In this document: in pieces, positions 18,118 to 26,264 of the stretch
Position numbering within the stretch: position 1 is the stretch's first letter
Layout of the letters: each line of letters starts with the position of its first letter
Assembly: GCA_013204555.1 (NCBI GenBank)
Contig: JABMNO010000080.1
Coordinates: 1 to 64,000 of the forward strand
Reading direction: 5' to 3'
DNA from: Chloroflexota bacterium
Lineage (GTDB): Bacteria > Chloroflexota > Dehalococcoidia > Lucifugimonadales > Lucifugimonadaceae
Length of the DNA stretch: 64,000 nt
Notes under the pieces: generated by a model
Databases searched by the model: none
Seen by the model: the letters and a program-made list of their open reading frames with translations, nothing else
Told to the model about the DNA's origin: nothing
Program-made: the position numbers and the translations under genes

Positions 18118-19050
18118 CTAAATATTCGCGGTCCCAGCCGCCCATGACTTGATGAGATGGTGGGCAATCGCAATTGGTCCCGGGATGTTGACGCCTTCAA
18201 GCTTGTCTTCCAGGGCAAGCAGCACTTCGTCTCTGGTGAACCATCGGACGTCTGACATCTCCCCCTCGTCGACTGTGATCTCGTCCGAGATCGCCTCAGC
18301 GTGGCAGCCGATCATGAGCGAGTTGGGGAACGGCCACGGTTGCGACGAGTGATAGGTCACTTTGCCAACTTCTAACCCTGCCTCTTCGCGGACCTCTCGA
18401 CGGACGCCTTCTTCGATGGACTCTCCCTGGTCCATGAATCCTGCGAGACATGAGTAGAAGGTGGTCGTGGATCGCGCCCTCGTCTGGCCCATGACGCATC
18501 TGTCACCTTGATAGACCATCATGATGGCGACAGGATCGGTGCGGGGAAAATGCTGTGAGTTGCAGGCGGTGCATTCACGCATAAGACCTCCGCGTCGACT
18601 CTGTGACTCAGTTCCGCAAACCGAGCAGTATCGATGCGTTGCATGCCAGTTCAAGTTCGAGCGCGCCTGAGCAAGGATCCCCGACTGGTCGCCCGGGATA
18701 TCTGCTGCTGCCGCACGCCCATCCTCGAACGTCGCGCTTGGCGCTATCGCCGCTATTTCTGATGGATCTTCTACCTTTGTTATGTCGACTGCGAAGTGCG
18801 GGTTCCGCTCATTATCGAACCCCAGAAACTTGGGTCCGCCTGCCTCTTCCGGCAGGTCATCCAGAAACTCGTGAGAAATCCACGCTAGCTCGGCGTCAGG
18901 ATTTCGGCGGACCAAAGGCATCAACTTATGGAATGGCAGTACTCGAGCGTTATCCTGCTGCAACATTTGCTTGAGCAAATCTTCGTCACGACGTTCATGA
19001 TCGCCTCGATCGAACTGGTTACCGGCGAAGATGTGATTGGGGTACGACAA
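18118..19050 (-). CDS. nudC: NAD+ diphosphatase NudC-type Nudix hydrolase
   Basis: 310 aa from TTG 19050. Hydrolyses NAD(H), and in several bacteria removes NAD caps from RNA. Visible features are a zinc ribbon CSVCG...CTACN near residues 142-162, the Nudix box GFMDQGESIEEGVRREVREEAG near 200-222 with the catalytic REVREE, and the NudC-specific SQPWPFPNS motif shortly after. The N-terminal FAGNQFDR element is also typical of NudC proteins. Transcribed alone; a small membrane protein lies 117 nt upstream on the same strand. Confidence 0.93.
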   Translation of the reverse strand: MSYPNHIFAGNQFDRGDHERRDEDLLKQMLQQDNARVLPFHKLMPLVRRNPDAELAWISHEFLDDLPEEAGGPKFLGFDNERNPHFAVDITKVEDPSEIAAIAPSATFEDGRAAAADIPGDQSGILAQARSNLNWHATHRYCSVCGTESQSRRGGLMRECTACNSQHFPRTDPVAIMMVYQGDRCVMGQTRARSTTTFYSCLAGFMDQGESIEEGVRREVREEAGLEVGKVTYHSSQPWPFPNSLMIGCHAEAISDEITVDEGEMSDVRWFTRDEVLLALEDKLEGVNIPGPIAIAHHLIKSWAAGTANI

Positions 19051-19167
19051 GCGCTAAGTCCTCCAGTGTTTGCAAGGCGACACTCTATCAAGGACTGGGC
19101 CGTTCAGGAGCGATCTACGCAGGATGGATCGCGTCGTAAGAATTCTTAGACCTGGCCCTCGCCCTGT

Positions 19168-19455
19168 CTATATGGAGGACTGGCGATTTACCAACAAACG
19201 CTTCACGACCCAGCTCCCCACAACGAGAACCCCCAACCACGCCCACCCAAACGCGATGCCGAACACAATGCGACCAGCGAATCCGAATTTGGCCTGATAA
19301 AGAAAAAACGTGGCGGCGGTGCCTACCGCCCAAATGAAGAAGCCGTAAGTCGCCCAGTCGGGGAACAGCCGACGCGCAAACGTGATCCACTGTCGAAGCG
19401 CTTCTGATTTTCGATAATCCACTTCTATTCGGCCTTGCTCAATTCTCCAATTCAA
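19168..19455 (-). CDS. Small two-helix membrane protein
   Basis: 95 aa if started at TTG 19455, which has a GAGG just upstream; a longer frame begins at 19599 but its first 48 residues look non-coding. There is a short basic/amphipathic N-terminus, then two hydrophobic segments separated by a short loop, ending in VKRLLVN. The two-helix hairpin layout resembles 2TM domains found alone or on sensor proteins. No function can be assigned. Confidence 0.55.
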   Translation of the reverse strand: MNWRIEQGRIEVDYRKSEALRQWITFARRLFPDWATYGFFIWAVGTAATFFLYQAKFGFAGRIVFGIAFGWAWLGVLVVGSWVVKRLLVNRQSSI

Positions 19456-19679
19456 CCTATACCTCGAGATATGAGCGAGGCGTGAATGACGAGGGCGTTC
19501 CGGTCGTTCGGTAGCGATCAAAAGTGAAGTACAGACTGCTGGGCAGTCGATGCGCATTGGACTCAGGATTATGAACATTTGTCCAGCGTATTCCGGCATG
19601 GAGCGAATGTTGGATCACGATTTCATCATATGTGTGCGACTAATGTGTTGCTGTTCTTTCACCATCCAGGGAGGCAAGG

Positions 19680-20102
19680 ATGGGATTGCAACAACGGATG
19701 ATGAAGGTCTGGATGTCTCGCAAGAATTCAGACGGAGTCGCTGCGATGATGGGCGAAATGATGCCGCAGATGTTCGAGAAGCTGGGGCCTGAGGGCATTG
19801 CAAACATGATGGGCGAGATGATGCCGGCCATGATGGAGCAGATGAGTCCTGAGGCCATGCGCGGCATGATGCCCAAGATGATGGAGAACATGGGCGAGGG
19901 TAGCATGGGTGACATGATGCCCCAGATGATGGCGTCGATGCCGCCAGAGGAATTCGAGCAAATGATGGAGAATCAGATGCCCACGATGATGGACGCTTGC
20001 TTCTCCGTTATGGACCGGGAACGGCGCGAATTCATGCTGTCCCACTGCCGTGGGATGCTAACTCAGATGGAAGAGAAGTACGTCACGCTTGCAGCCGGTT
20101 AG
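19680..20102 (+). CDS. Methionine-rich low-complexity protein
   Basis: 140 aa with a strong AGGGAGG ribosome site. About 37 residues (26 percent) are Met, mostly as MM pairs in a loose repeat: GEMMPQM, GEMMPAMM, GMMPKMM, GDMMPQMM, NQMPTMM, roughly every 16-20 residues, alternating with acidic and Pro/Gly residues. There is no signal peptide or membrane helix. The C-terminus is less repetitive, with two Cys (CFSVMDRERREF and SHCRGML). Met clusters and Cys suggest soft-metal binding (Cu(I)) or a Met-rich helical scaffold, but this is inference. It stands between opposed genes. Confidence 0.8.
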   Translation: MGLQQRMMKVWMSRKNSDGVAAMMGEMMPQMFEKLGPEGIANMMGEMMPAMMEQMSPEAMRGMMPKMMENMGEGSMGDMMPQMMASMPPEEFEQMMENQMPTMMDACFSVMDRERREFMLSHCRGMLTQMEEKYVTLAAG

Positions 20103-20163
20103 AGGGACGCGGAAGTTTCACCACTTCCGAACACGATATTCCAACTGCTAGCGCGAGTGTTGG

Positions 20164-21105
20164 TCAGACGGCGCCCTCAAAGAACCGACGAGGGTTATCG
20201 ATCATCAGCGCGTCTATTTGGGCCTGCGTTGTGCCAAGTTCCAGAAGCATCGGAAGCACATTTCGGGTGATGAATAAGTAGTTGTCTGGATTAGTACGGG
20301 CTCGTTCCTCGACGCGCTCTTTCGGGATCATCGTTGCCGCCACGCTCCAGTCGTGACTCAGCATCAGCCGACTCCCGTATCCGGCTTCGATTAGCCGGTG
20401 GAGAACCTCTGTTCGCTCTTGCCACAACACTCCCTGCCCCGGATAACGATCCAGACCCAGCCACACGCCCTTGTCCAGCAGGCCAGTCAGGTAGTCCATA
20501 TCGGTCGAGTCGTTGCTGTGGCCGACGCAGACGCGATTCAGGTCGACTCCCTCGTGTTCGAAGATTTCAACCTGCCGATCTCCGACGCGGTTCTTCGCCA
20601 TCGTGTGTGTATAGATCGGTGTTCCGGTGATCTGGTGAGTGCGCGCCGCTGCACGCAATATTACCTCGCCGCCGGGACTCACTTCGGGTTCATTGGCGAT
20701 CTTGATGACACCGGCCTTGATCTCAGTCCCTTCAATCCCCACCTCGATCTCACGTGTGTACAGTCGGGCGATATCGTCTGGATCGGCCTGCACGAACGAG
20801 CGTGGGATGTCGAGCCAGGTCCCCGTTGCAACGATGGCGTTCACGCCGCTGCCGCGTGAGACCTCTTCAATTACCCGAACGTCTCTGCCAAGGTCCATTG
20901 TTGAGAGGTCAATGATCGTGTCGACTCCCTCGGCCTTCGCCTCGCTCAGTCGCCGAATCCCCTCAGCGATGCCGAAATCGCGATCGATGAACTCCGGGTA
21001 AATCGACTGGATACCCGCTGACGAAAGCAGGATGTGCTCGTGGGAGAGCGTGAATCCAAGTTCAGAAGTGTCCTTGGGTCCAAGAGCGGTGTTTATAGTC
21101 GACAA
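20164..21105 (-). CDS. Phosphotriesterase-family metal-dependent hydrolase
   Basis: 313 aa TIM-barrel amidohydrolase. Metal ligands are visible: HEH near residues 23-25 (HxH), the carboxylated Lys in AGVIKIAN near 137, His in YTHT near 170, His in GHSND near 200 and Asp in SHDW near 256. The family includes phosphotriesterases and, more often, lactonases; the natural substrate is not predictable. It is transcribed after a MaoC-like gene, from which it is separated by 111 nt. Confidence 0.9.
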   Translation of the reverse strand: MSTINTALGPKDTSELGFTLSHEHILLSSAGIQSIYPEFIDRDFGIAEGIRRLSEAKAEGVDTIIDLSTMDLGRDVRVIEEVSRGSGVNAIVATGTWLDIPRSFVQADPDDIARLYTREIEVGIEGTEIKAGVIKIANEPEVSPGGEVILRAAARTHQITGTPIYTHTMAKNRVGDRQVEIFEHEGVDLNRVCVGHSNDSTDMDYLTGLLDKGVWLGLDRYPGQGVLWQERTEVLHRLIEAGYGSRLMLSHDWSVAATMIPKERVEERARTNPDNYLFITRNVLPMLLELGTTQAQIDALMIDNPRRFFEGAV

Positions 21106-21216
21106 GGTTCATCCCTCATATGTCGCATCGGGTTGTTAGGCGTCGGGAAGTAGATCAGATTGCGGAGTTGTTCGCAATCGGCAATTGTCGAAGTCAGACC
21201 AACTTGCCGGATGCGC

Positions 21217-21624
21217 TCAGCCCGTCGGCGTCGCCTGAAAGACGTACGTCTTGCCATTGAGCACTTCGATGCCCTCTTGGGTGGTGACAACGAAGTCGAT
21301 CTTCGCCCGCGACTTCTCAGGCATGACCTCAATTACAGTTGCCTCGGCAGTGATGGTGTCATCGATGTAGACCGGCGCGGTGAATTGCCACTCCTGGCGG
21401 ATGAACACCGTTCCGGGGCCAGGCATATCCATCGCCACAAGCGCGTGAATCAGGCCCACAGCGATGCCGCCCTGCGCCATCAGCCGTCCAAAGCGCGTCT
21501 TTGACGTGAACTCCTCATCGAAGTGCAGCGGGTTGTAGTCGCCGGTGACTTCGGCGTAAGCGGTGACCTTTTCAGCCGTCACGGTGAGCGAGCGTTTGGC
21601 CGTTTGGCCTTGTGTGATGTTCAT
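21217..21624 (-). CDS. MaoC-like hotdog dehydratase
   Basis: 135 aa, the normal size for a single hotdog domain. The hydratase signature is AEVTGDYNPLHFDEEF near residues 24-39, containing the Asp and His of (R)-specific enoyl-CoA hydratases, followed by FGRLMAQGGIAVGL. The substrate is likely an enoyl-CoA or a related thioester, inferred from the family. Likely co-transcribed with the phosphotriesterase-like gene downstream and the broken luciferase-like frame upstream. Confidence 0.9.
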   Translation of the reverse strand: MNITQGQTAKRSLTVTAEKVTAYAEVTGDYNPLHFDEEFTSKTRFGRLMAQGGIAVGLIHALVAMDMPGPGTVFIRQEWQFTAPVYIDDTITAEATVIEVMPEKSRAKIDFVVTTQEGIEVLNGKTYVFQATPTG

Positions 21625-21702
21625 GATTGTTGGGTGCTGGCGAGGTTGGGTTCGATGCAGCTAGCGGATCTGCGGCACAACTTCTTGCGCAAATCTTCCG
21701 AG

Positions 21703-21996
21703 CTAATCCTGGACCTGCTTTGCTGAGAATAGGTTGTAGATACCTACATCGATTTGAAAGCCGCTCAGACCGAGGTCGTCACGCAAAGACTGCATGCTCT
21801 CCGCAACCTCATCTGGCGCACCAAAGTTGGCGATGACATCGAAGTTCACATGCTCTTCGCCCATCCAGATGGCGTCAAAACCCTGAGATTCGGCAAACTC
21901 CACCGTCTGGAAGAACTCTTCCAGCGATTCCACATCAGAAGCCCCGACACGAGCCGGTACGCGTGTGAACCATCCAAAATGTGGGTCAGGCAGCAA
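21703..21996 (-). pseudogene. Luciferase-like flavin monooxygenase, internally deleted
   Basis: 97 aa from TTG 21996. The first ~50 residues match the N-terminus of LLM-class F420/FMN-dependent oxidoreductases (FGWFTRVPARV, then EFAESQGFDAIWMGEEH). The rest reads like the C-terminus of the same family (IANFGAPDEVAESMQSLRDD, substrate-binding and capping helix). The central ~230-300 residues, including most of the barrel, are absent although the frame is continuous. It is best read as a deletion relic that cannot fold as an intact enzyme. Confidence 0.7.
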
Positions 21997-22118
21997 TGCG
22001 CGATTTCATAGATTCAGTAATTCAGATATCAGATAGCGGAGCATACCAGCCGCAATTGAGAGTTACAGTTTGGCGACGCCATGTCTAACTGCTTCCCCTT
22101 CCGGGAATATAAGTTAGT

Positions 22119-22152
22119 TGACACTTACGTAAGAATATGCTTACATATAGTT
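22119..22152 (+). promoter_or_regulatory. Promoter with embedded palindromic operator of the arsR-type gene
   Basis: TTGACA at 22119-22124 is a consensus -35. The following bases are a perfect 10-bp palindrome CTTACGTAAG (22125-22134). A weak -10 (TTACAT or TACATA) lies at about 22142-22148, and the ATG follows at 22154. ArsR-family regulators usually bind such spacer palindromes and repress their own operon; that link is inference. The very short or absent leader suggests a nearly leaderless mRNA. Confidence 0.65.
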
Positions 22153-22153
22153 C

Positions 22154-22489
22154 ATGGATGACGTAATGCAAGCACTGGCGCAGCCACGCCGCCGAGAAAT
22201 TCTTCAGCTGATTCGCAACAACGAACTCTCAGCCGGTGACATTGCGGCGCACTTTGAGATAACTCGACCCGCCATATCTCAGCACATCAAGGTCCTCAAG
22301 GACTCGAACCTTGTGCATGAGCGGAGGGACGGCACGCGCCGGATGTATCGGGCTCGCCCTGAAGGACTTTCGGACTTGAGGAAGTTCCTTGAGATGTTCT
22401 GGGACTACCGACTGCAGCTTCTAAAGGATGAGGTCGAAAGCTCAGGGCAATCCCAAAATTCGCCCACTGAAGGTTTAACGGAAGAATGA
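22154..22489 (+). CDS. ArsR-family winged-helix repressor
   Basis: 111 aa. Winged helix-turn-helix: QPRRREILQLI near residues 10-20, the recognition helix ITRPAISQHIKVLKDS near 41-56, and a wing with RRDGTRRMYRARP. No Cys metal-binding ELCVCDL-type motif is present, so it is probably not a metal sensor; it fits the subgroup paired with SRPBCC/AHSA1 genes. It likely represses its own transcript through the palindrome just upstream. The next gene begins 2 nt after its stop. Confidence 0.88.
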   Translation: MDDVMQALAQPRRREILQLIRNNELSAGDIAAHFEITRPAISQHIKVLKDSNLVHERRDGTRRMYRARPEGLSDLRKFLEMFWDYRLQLLKDEVESSGQSQNSPTEGLTEE

Positions 22490-22490
22490 A

Positions 22491-22958
22491 GTGAGGGATG
22501 AAGTGGTTCAGACGACGCCGCAAATAACAAAGCAGATTCGCATCGAAGCTACTCCCGAGGCGGTATTCCCGTATCTCATCGATCCCCAGAAGCTCGCCAC
22601 GTGGAGTGGTATCGAGGCTGATGTAGATCCCCGACCGGGCGGAGATTACAGGGTCACGATGATGCCTGGAACTATCGCAGTCGGCGAATTCGTAGAGGTT
22701 ACGCCGTATTCCAGGGTCTCCTACACCTGGGGGTGGGAGCAGGAAGGCAATCCGATCAAGCCGGGATCTTCACTGGTAGAAGTTGAGCTTGAGCCTGATG
22801 GCGACGCTACGATCTTGACGTTGAGGCATTCCGGATTGCCAGAAGACGCGATTGGCGATCACTCAGGTGGCTGGGATCACTACATGGAACGTCTACAGAT
22901 CGCAGGCGCTGGTCGAGACCCCGGACGCGACCCGTGGCTGGATGCTCCGGGCAGTTAG
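22491..22958 (+). CDS. SRPBCC (AHSA1-like) ligand-binding protein
   Basis: 155 aa from GTG 22491. START/Bet v1-like fold of the AHSA1 type: TKQIRIEATPEAVFPYLIDP near the start, GGDYRV, then YSRVSYTWGWE and a late GWDHYMERL helix typical of the family. The pairing with an ArsR repressor is common in bacteria. A small hydrophobic ligand or stress role is assumed from the family only. The 3' end overlaps the convergent epimerase gene by 4 nt. Confidence 0.88.
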   Translation: MRDEVVQTTPQITKQIRIEATPEAVFPYLIDPQKLATWSGIEADVDPRPGGDYRVTMMPGTIAVGEFVEVTPYSRVSYTWGWEQEGNPIKPGSSLVEVELEPDGDATILTLRHSGLPEDAIGDHSGGWDHYMERLQIAGAGRDPGRDPWLDAPGS

Positions 22959-23716
22959 GGACGAAACGCTTCGGCATCATCTTGTGGCGTGAATCCCAAC
23001 GTTTTCCAGCCACCCGGGGTGTCGTAGATCTTCCAGGTATTCGCTGATGCGCCGTAGACGATGTTGTACTTCAGGTTCGGGTTCTCGATGCACGCAGCGA
23101 AGAAATCGCCGAGGTCGCGGTGGCTGAACCATGAGACATAGGAACGGGAATCGGTGCCGGGTCGGTCGTTGCGGCTGATCGTCCCAAGCCTCACACAGAC
23201 TGCCTCCATGCTCTCGGCTTCGGCGTAGTATCGGGCCAACTGTTCGCCGAACGCCTTCGTGACGGCGTATCGGCCATCAGCGCGTACTGGCATGTCTGCC
23301 GTCACCAGCGGGACAGTGTCCGGATCGAGAACGCCGTACTCGCCAGCAGCAATCGACGCCCACGGCTCATCCTCTTCGTACATCCCCATTACGTGCATTG
23401 AGGATGCGAACACCAGCCGGCGCACGCCCGCTTCATGAGCGGCCTGGAATACATTGACGGTTGGCTGGACGTTGCGCGGCATGAGGATGTCCCAGCCAAT
23501 CTCGCGCCCATGCCCCGGCTCCGCGGCGAGGTGAACGACGACATCGACACCATCGAACTCCGGTCTAATCGCGTCGTAGTCGTTTAGATCGAGAATCGTA
23601 GTGTCAAATTGATCGGACTGGCGAATGTCTATGCCGGTCACTACATGATCGCCTGACAGGCGCTTTGCCAGTATTGATCCCACAGTTCCTGCGATACCTG
23701 TGATCAGTATTCTCAT
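22955..23716 (-). CDS. NAD-dependent epimerase/dehydratase (extended SDR)
   Basis: 253 aa. Rossmann start RILITGIAGTVG (GxxGxxG), an acidic residue after the second strand (GIDIRQ), VVHLAAEPG, and the catalytic YAVTKAFGEQL (YxxxK) near residue 148. Length is short for a sugar epimerase but usual for uronate dehydrogenase-like members. A role in sugar or uronate oxidation is plausible because two enolase-superfamily sugar-acid dehydratase-like genes start just across the divergent gap, but this is inference. Confidence 0.88.
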   Translation of the reverse strand: MRILITGIAGTVGSILAKRLSGDHVVTGIDIRQSDQFDTTILDLNDYDAIRPEFDGVDVVVHLAAEPGHGREIGWDILMPRNVQPTVNVFQAAHEAGVRRLVFASSMHVMGMYEEDEPWASIAAGEYGVLDPDTVPLVTADMPVRADGRYAVTKAFGEQLARYYAEAESMEAVCVRLGTISRNDRPGTDSRSYVSWFSHRDLGDFFAACIENPNLKYNIVYGASANTWKIYDTPGGWKTLGFTPQDDAEAFRP

Positions 23717-23823
23717 GTGTCACTCCCTGAGGTTGCTCCGCATGCGCATTTTCGCAGAGATTCGCGAGTAGAATGCCGCGTCACACCAGGGGCCCCTCGT
23801 TGGGCTGATATGTGGAGCACATT

Positions 23824-24996
23824 ATGAAGATCACGGCTGTGAACGCCTACGTCGTCGATCCGGATTATGTATCCGGCGGCAGCACCAGCGAACGTCAGTG
23901 GACGTTTGTTGAGATTCAGACAGATGAGGGGATCACCGGCTGGGGTGAGGCCACAAACTACCCAGGAGGCGGTAGCTTCCTCACCGCTCAGACGGTTCAT
24001 AGCTGTCGTGAGGTACTCATTGGCGAGGATCCGGCCGATATCGAGAGACTCTGGCATCGAATTTATCGCCGCTACAGCTATCTGGGCGCACGTGGACTAC
24101 CTACGTCAGCACTCTCCGGCATCGATATCGCGCTGTGGGACATCAAGGGGCAGGCGCTCGGCAAGCCTGTCTATCACCTGTTGGGGGGCAAATTTCGCGA
24201 AGATATTCGCCTGTACGCCAACGGCTGGTTCGCCGGATGCTCCACTCCGGAGCAGTACGCCCAGGCGTTCAAGGACGTGGTCGTCCCGGCAGGTCACGAG
24301 GCATTGAAACTCGATCCATTCCTGGAGATGCAGCCGTTTCACACGGCCTACGTGGATGGGCAGATCTCTCAGAAGGGTGAGCAGCTGGGCTACGACATCA
24401 TTGCCGCCGTGCGGGAGGCAGCTGGTCCCCAATTCGAGATACTCATAGACGCACACGGCCACTACAACGTCCCAACCGCCGTCCGCCTCGCTAACAACCT
24501 CTACGAGCAGTCGCGTATTGAGTGGTTCGAAGAGCCGGTACCACCTGAGAGTTTCGAAGCACTGGCACAGGTCAGGGCGCAGGTTGCTGCTCGGATATGC
24601 GTTGGCGAGCGACTCTTCACTCGCTACGATTTCCTGCCAATCTTCAAAGATGGACTGGCCGACTACATCATGCCGGACGTGGTCTGGACTGGCGGTATCA
24701 GTGAGCTAAAGAAGATCGCCACAATGGCAGAGGCGTACTACATCCCCGTCAGCCCGCATAACGCCATGGGGCCGCTGCAGGTGGTAGCCGGGGCGCACGT
24801 CTGCATGACCATCCCAAACTTCTACCGGCTGGAGCACAGCATGGCCGCGATACCCGCGTATCAGAGCTACCTCACTGAGCCGCTCAACTTCCATGATGGC
24901 GCAGTGACGCTCAACGACAAACCAGGACTGGGCTACACGATAGACATTGATCAGGTGAGAGCCACGCTCCACCCGGACTGGGTGGGACAGGTCTAA
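23824..24996 (+). CDS. Enolase-superfamily (MR/MLE-type) sugar-acid dehydratase-like protein, paralog 1
   Basis: 390 aa; ATG 23824 chosen over a GTG 12 bases earlier because family members start MKIT. Capping domain then TIM barrel. Mg ligands and catalytic residues are seen as LIDAHGHY (Asp) near 210, WFEEP (Glu) near 237, GERLF (Glu) near 262, and a general-base His in SPHNAMGP near 312. The Lys in ALKLDPF near 164 replaces the KxK pair of mandelate racemase. The most similar functional groups dehydrate acid sugars, but substrate is not assigned. Its stop overlaps the start of paralog 2 (TAATG). Confidence 0.9.
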   Translation: MKITAVNAYVVDPDYVSGGSTSERQWTFVEIQTDEGITGWGEATNYPGGGSFLTAQTVHSCREVLIGEDPADIERLWHRIYRRYSYLGARGLPTSALSGIDIALWDIKGQALGKPVYHLLGGKFREDIRLYANGWFAGCSTPEQYAQAFKDVVVPAGHEALKLDPFLEMQPFHTAYVDGQISQKGEQLGYDIIAAVREAAGPQFEILIDAHGHYNVPTAVRLANNLYEQSRIEWFEEPVPPESFEALAQVRAQVAARICVGERLFTRYDFLPIFKDGLADYIMPDVVWTGGISELKKIATMAEAYYIPVSPHNAMGPLQVVAGAHVCMTIPNFYRLEHSMAAIPAYQSYLTEPLNFHDGAVTLNDKPGLGYTIDIDQVRATLHPDWVGQV

Positions 24997-26159
24997 TGAA
25001 GATCACAGCAATAACTCCATACGTCGTCAACACAGACCTGCCAGGCCTTCCCAAGGAGATGACGGATCAGTACTGCTTCGTCCGGATCGATACGGACGAA
25101 GGCATCTCCGGCTGGGGCGAGTGCACCAGTTGGCCCAATCGGGGCTCCTTCATGACCGGATTCGGCGTTTTACAGATTCGGGATTACATCATTGGCCAGG
25201 ACGCTGCTAATACCGAGAAGATCTGGCGCGAGATATTTGATAGATGGTCTTATCTCGGTGGCCGTGGCCTGCCCACAGCTGTCGCGAGCGCGATCGATAT
25301 TGCTCTGTGGGACATTAAGGGTAGGGCGCTGGGAAGGCCGATCTATGATCTGCTTGGAGGCAAGTTCCGTGATGAGGTGCGCCTCTACGCCAACGGCTGG
25401 TTCACCGGCAGCACGACTCCCGAGGAGTACGGGCGTGACGCGGCGCGAACCGTCGCAGAGGGCCACGACGCAATGAAGCTCGACCCATTCCTTGGTAACG
25501 GCATCATCTGGAATGGTGGAAATCTGTCGCATGAGGCCGAGCAGAAGGGATACGACATCGTCGCAGCAGTGCGGGAGGGTGTGGGTCCAGACGTTGAGAT
25601 CCTGATCGACGCCCACGGGATGTACGACGTGCCAAACGCGGTGCGAATAGCGAACACCCTTCACGAGGAGTCGAACATCGCATGGTTCGAGGAGCCACTG
25701 CCGCCTGAGAGCTACAAAGCTCTAGCTCAGGTCCGGCAGCAAGTTTCAGCGCCAATCTGCGTTGGCGAGCGTCTCTATACGCGGTGGGACTTTGTTCCCG
25801 TGCTTGAGGATGGACTGGCAGACTTCATCATGCCCGACGTCGTCTGGACCGGAGGTATCAGTGAGCTAAAGAAAATCGCCACGATGGCGGAGGCGTACTA
25901 CATACCCATCAGTCCGCATAACGCCATGGGGCCGCTCCAGATCGCGGCGGGCGCCAACGTCATGATGACCGTGCCCAACTTCTATCGGCTGGAGCACTGC
26001 ACTTCGTGGATTCCCAACTACAATCACTTTTTGAAAGAGCCGTTCGATTTCCACGATGGCAAGCTGAAGCTGTCGGGCAACCCGGGACTCGGTGTTGACA
26101 TAGATCAGGACAAGATTGACGCAGCGATAAACGAAGAGTGGGCAGCGATAGCGGGTTAG
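24996..26159 (+). CDS. Enolase-superfamily (MR/MLE-type) sugar-acid dehydratase-like protein, paralog 2
   Basis: 387 aa, beginning at the ATG that overlaps the previous stop. It has the same architecture and nearly identical active-site segments as paralog 1 (KLDPF, IDAHGMY, WFEEP, GERLY, SPHNAMGP), while the N-terminal capping domain, which sets substrate specificity, differs more. The two are clearly a tandem duplication and are translationally coupled. Expansion of this family is a known feature of SAR202-type Chloroflexota. Confidence 0.9.
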   Translation: MKITAITPYVVNTDLPGLPKEMTDQYCFVRIDTDEGISGWGECTSWPNRGSFMTGFGVLQIRDYIIGQDAANTEKIWREIFDRWSYLGGRGLPTAVASAIDIALWDIKGRALGRPIYDLLGGKFRDEVRLYANGWFTGSTTPEEYGRDAARTVAEGHDAMKLDPFLGNGIIWNGGNLSHEAEQKGYDIVAAVREGVGPDVEILIDAHGMYDVPNAVRIANTLHEESNIAWFEEPLPPESYKALAQVRQQVSAPICVGERLYTRWDFVPVLEDGLADFIMPDVVWTGGISELKKIATMAEAYYIPISPHNAMGPLQIAAGANVMMTVPNFYRLEHCTSWIPNYNHFLKEPFDFHDGKLKLSGNPGLGVDIDQDKIDAAINEEWAAIAG

Positions 26160-26264
26160 GCCCGTCGCGTCGGGGGGGCTCCTAACCGGCGTTCGTTGGG
26201 CAGGGATGCCCACGCGATGAAATTATCAAGATTCGCCATACACTGCCTGTTCAGGAAGGAATAC

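Noticed and set aside
19728-20045. His-rich open frame on the minus strand opposite the Met-rich gene
   Set aside because: Its His runs are the antisense reading (CAT) of ATG codons; the plus-strand frame has the ribosome site and a coherent repeat.
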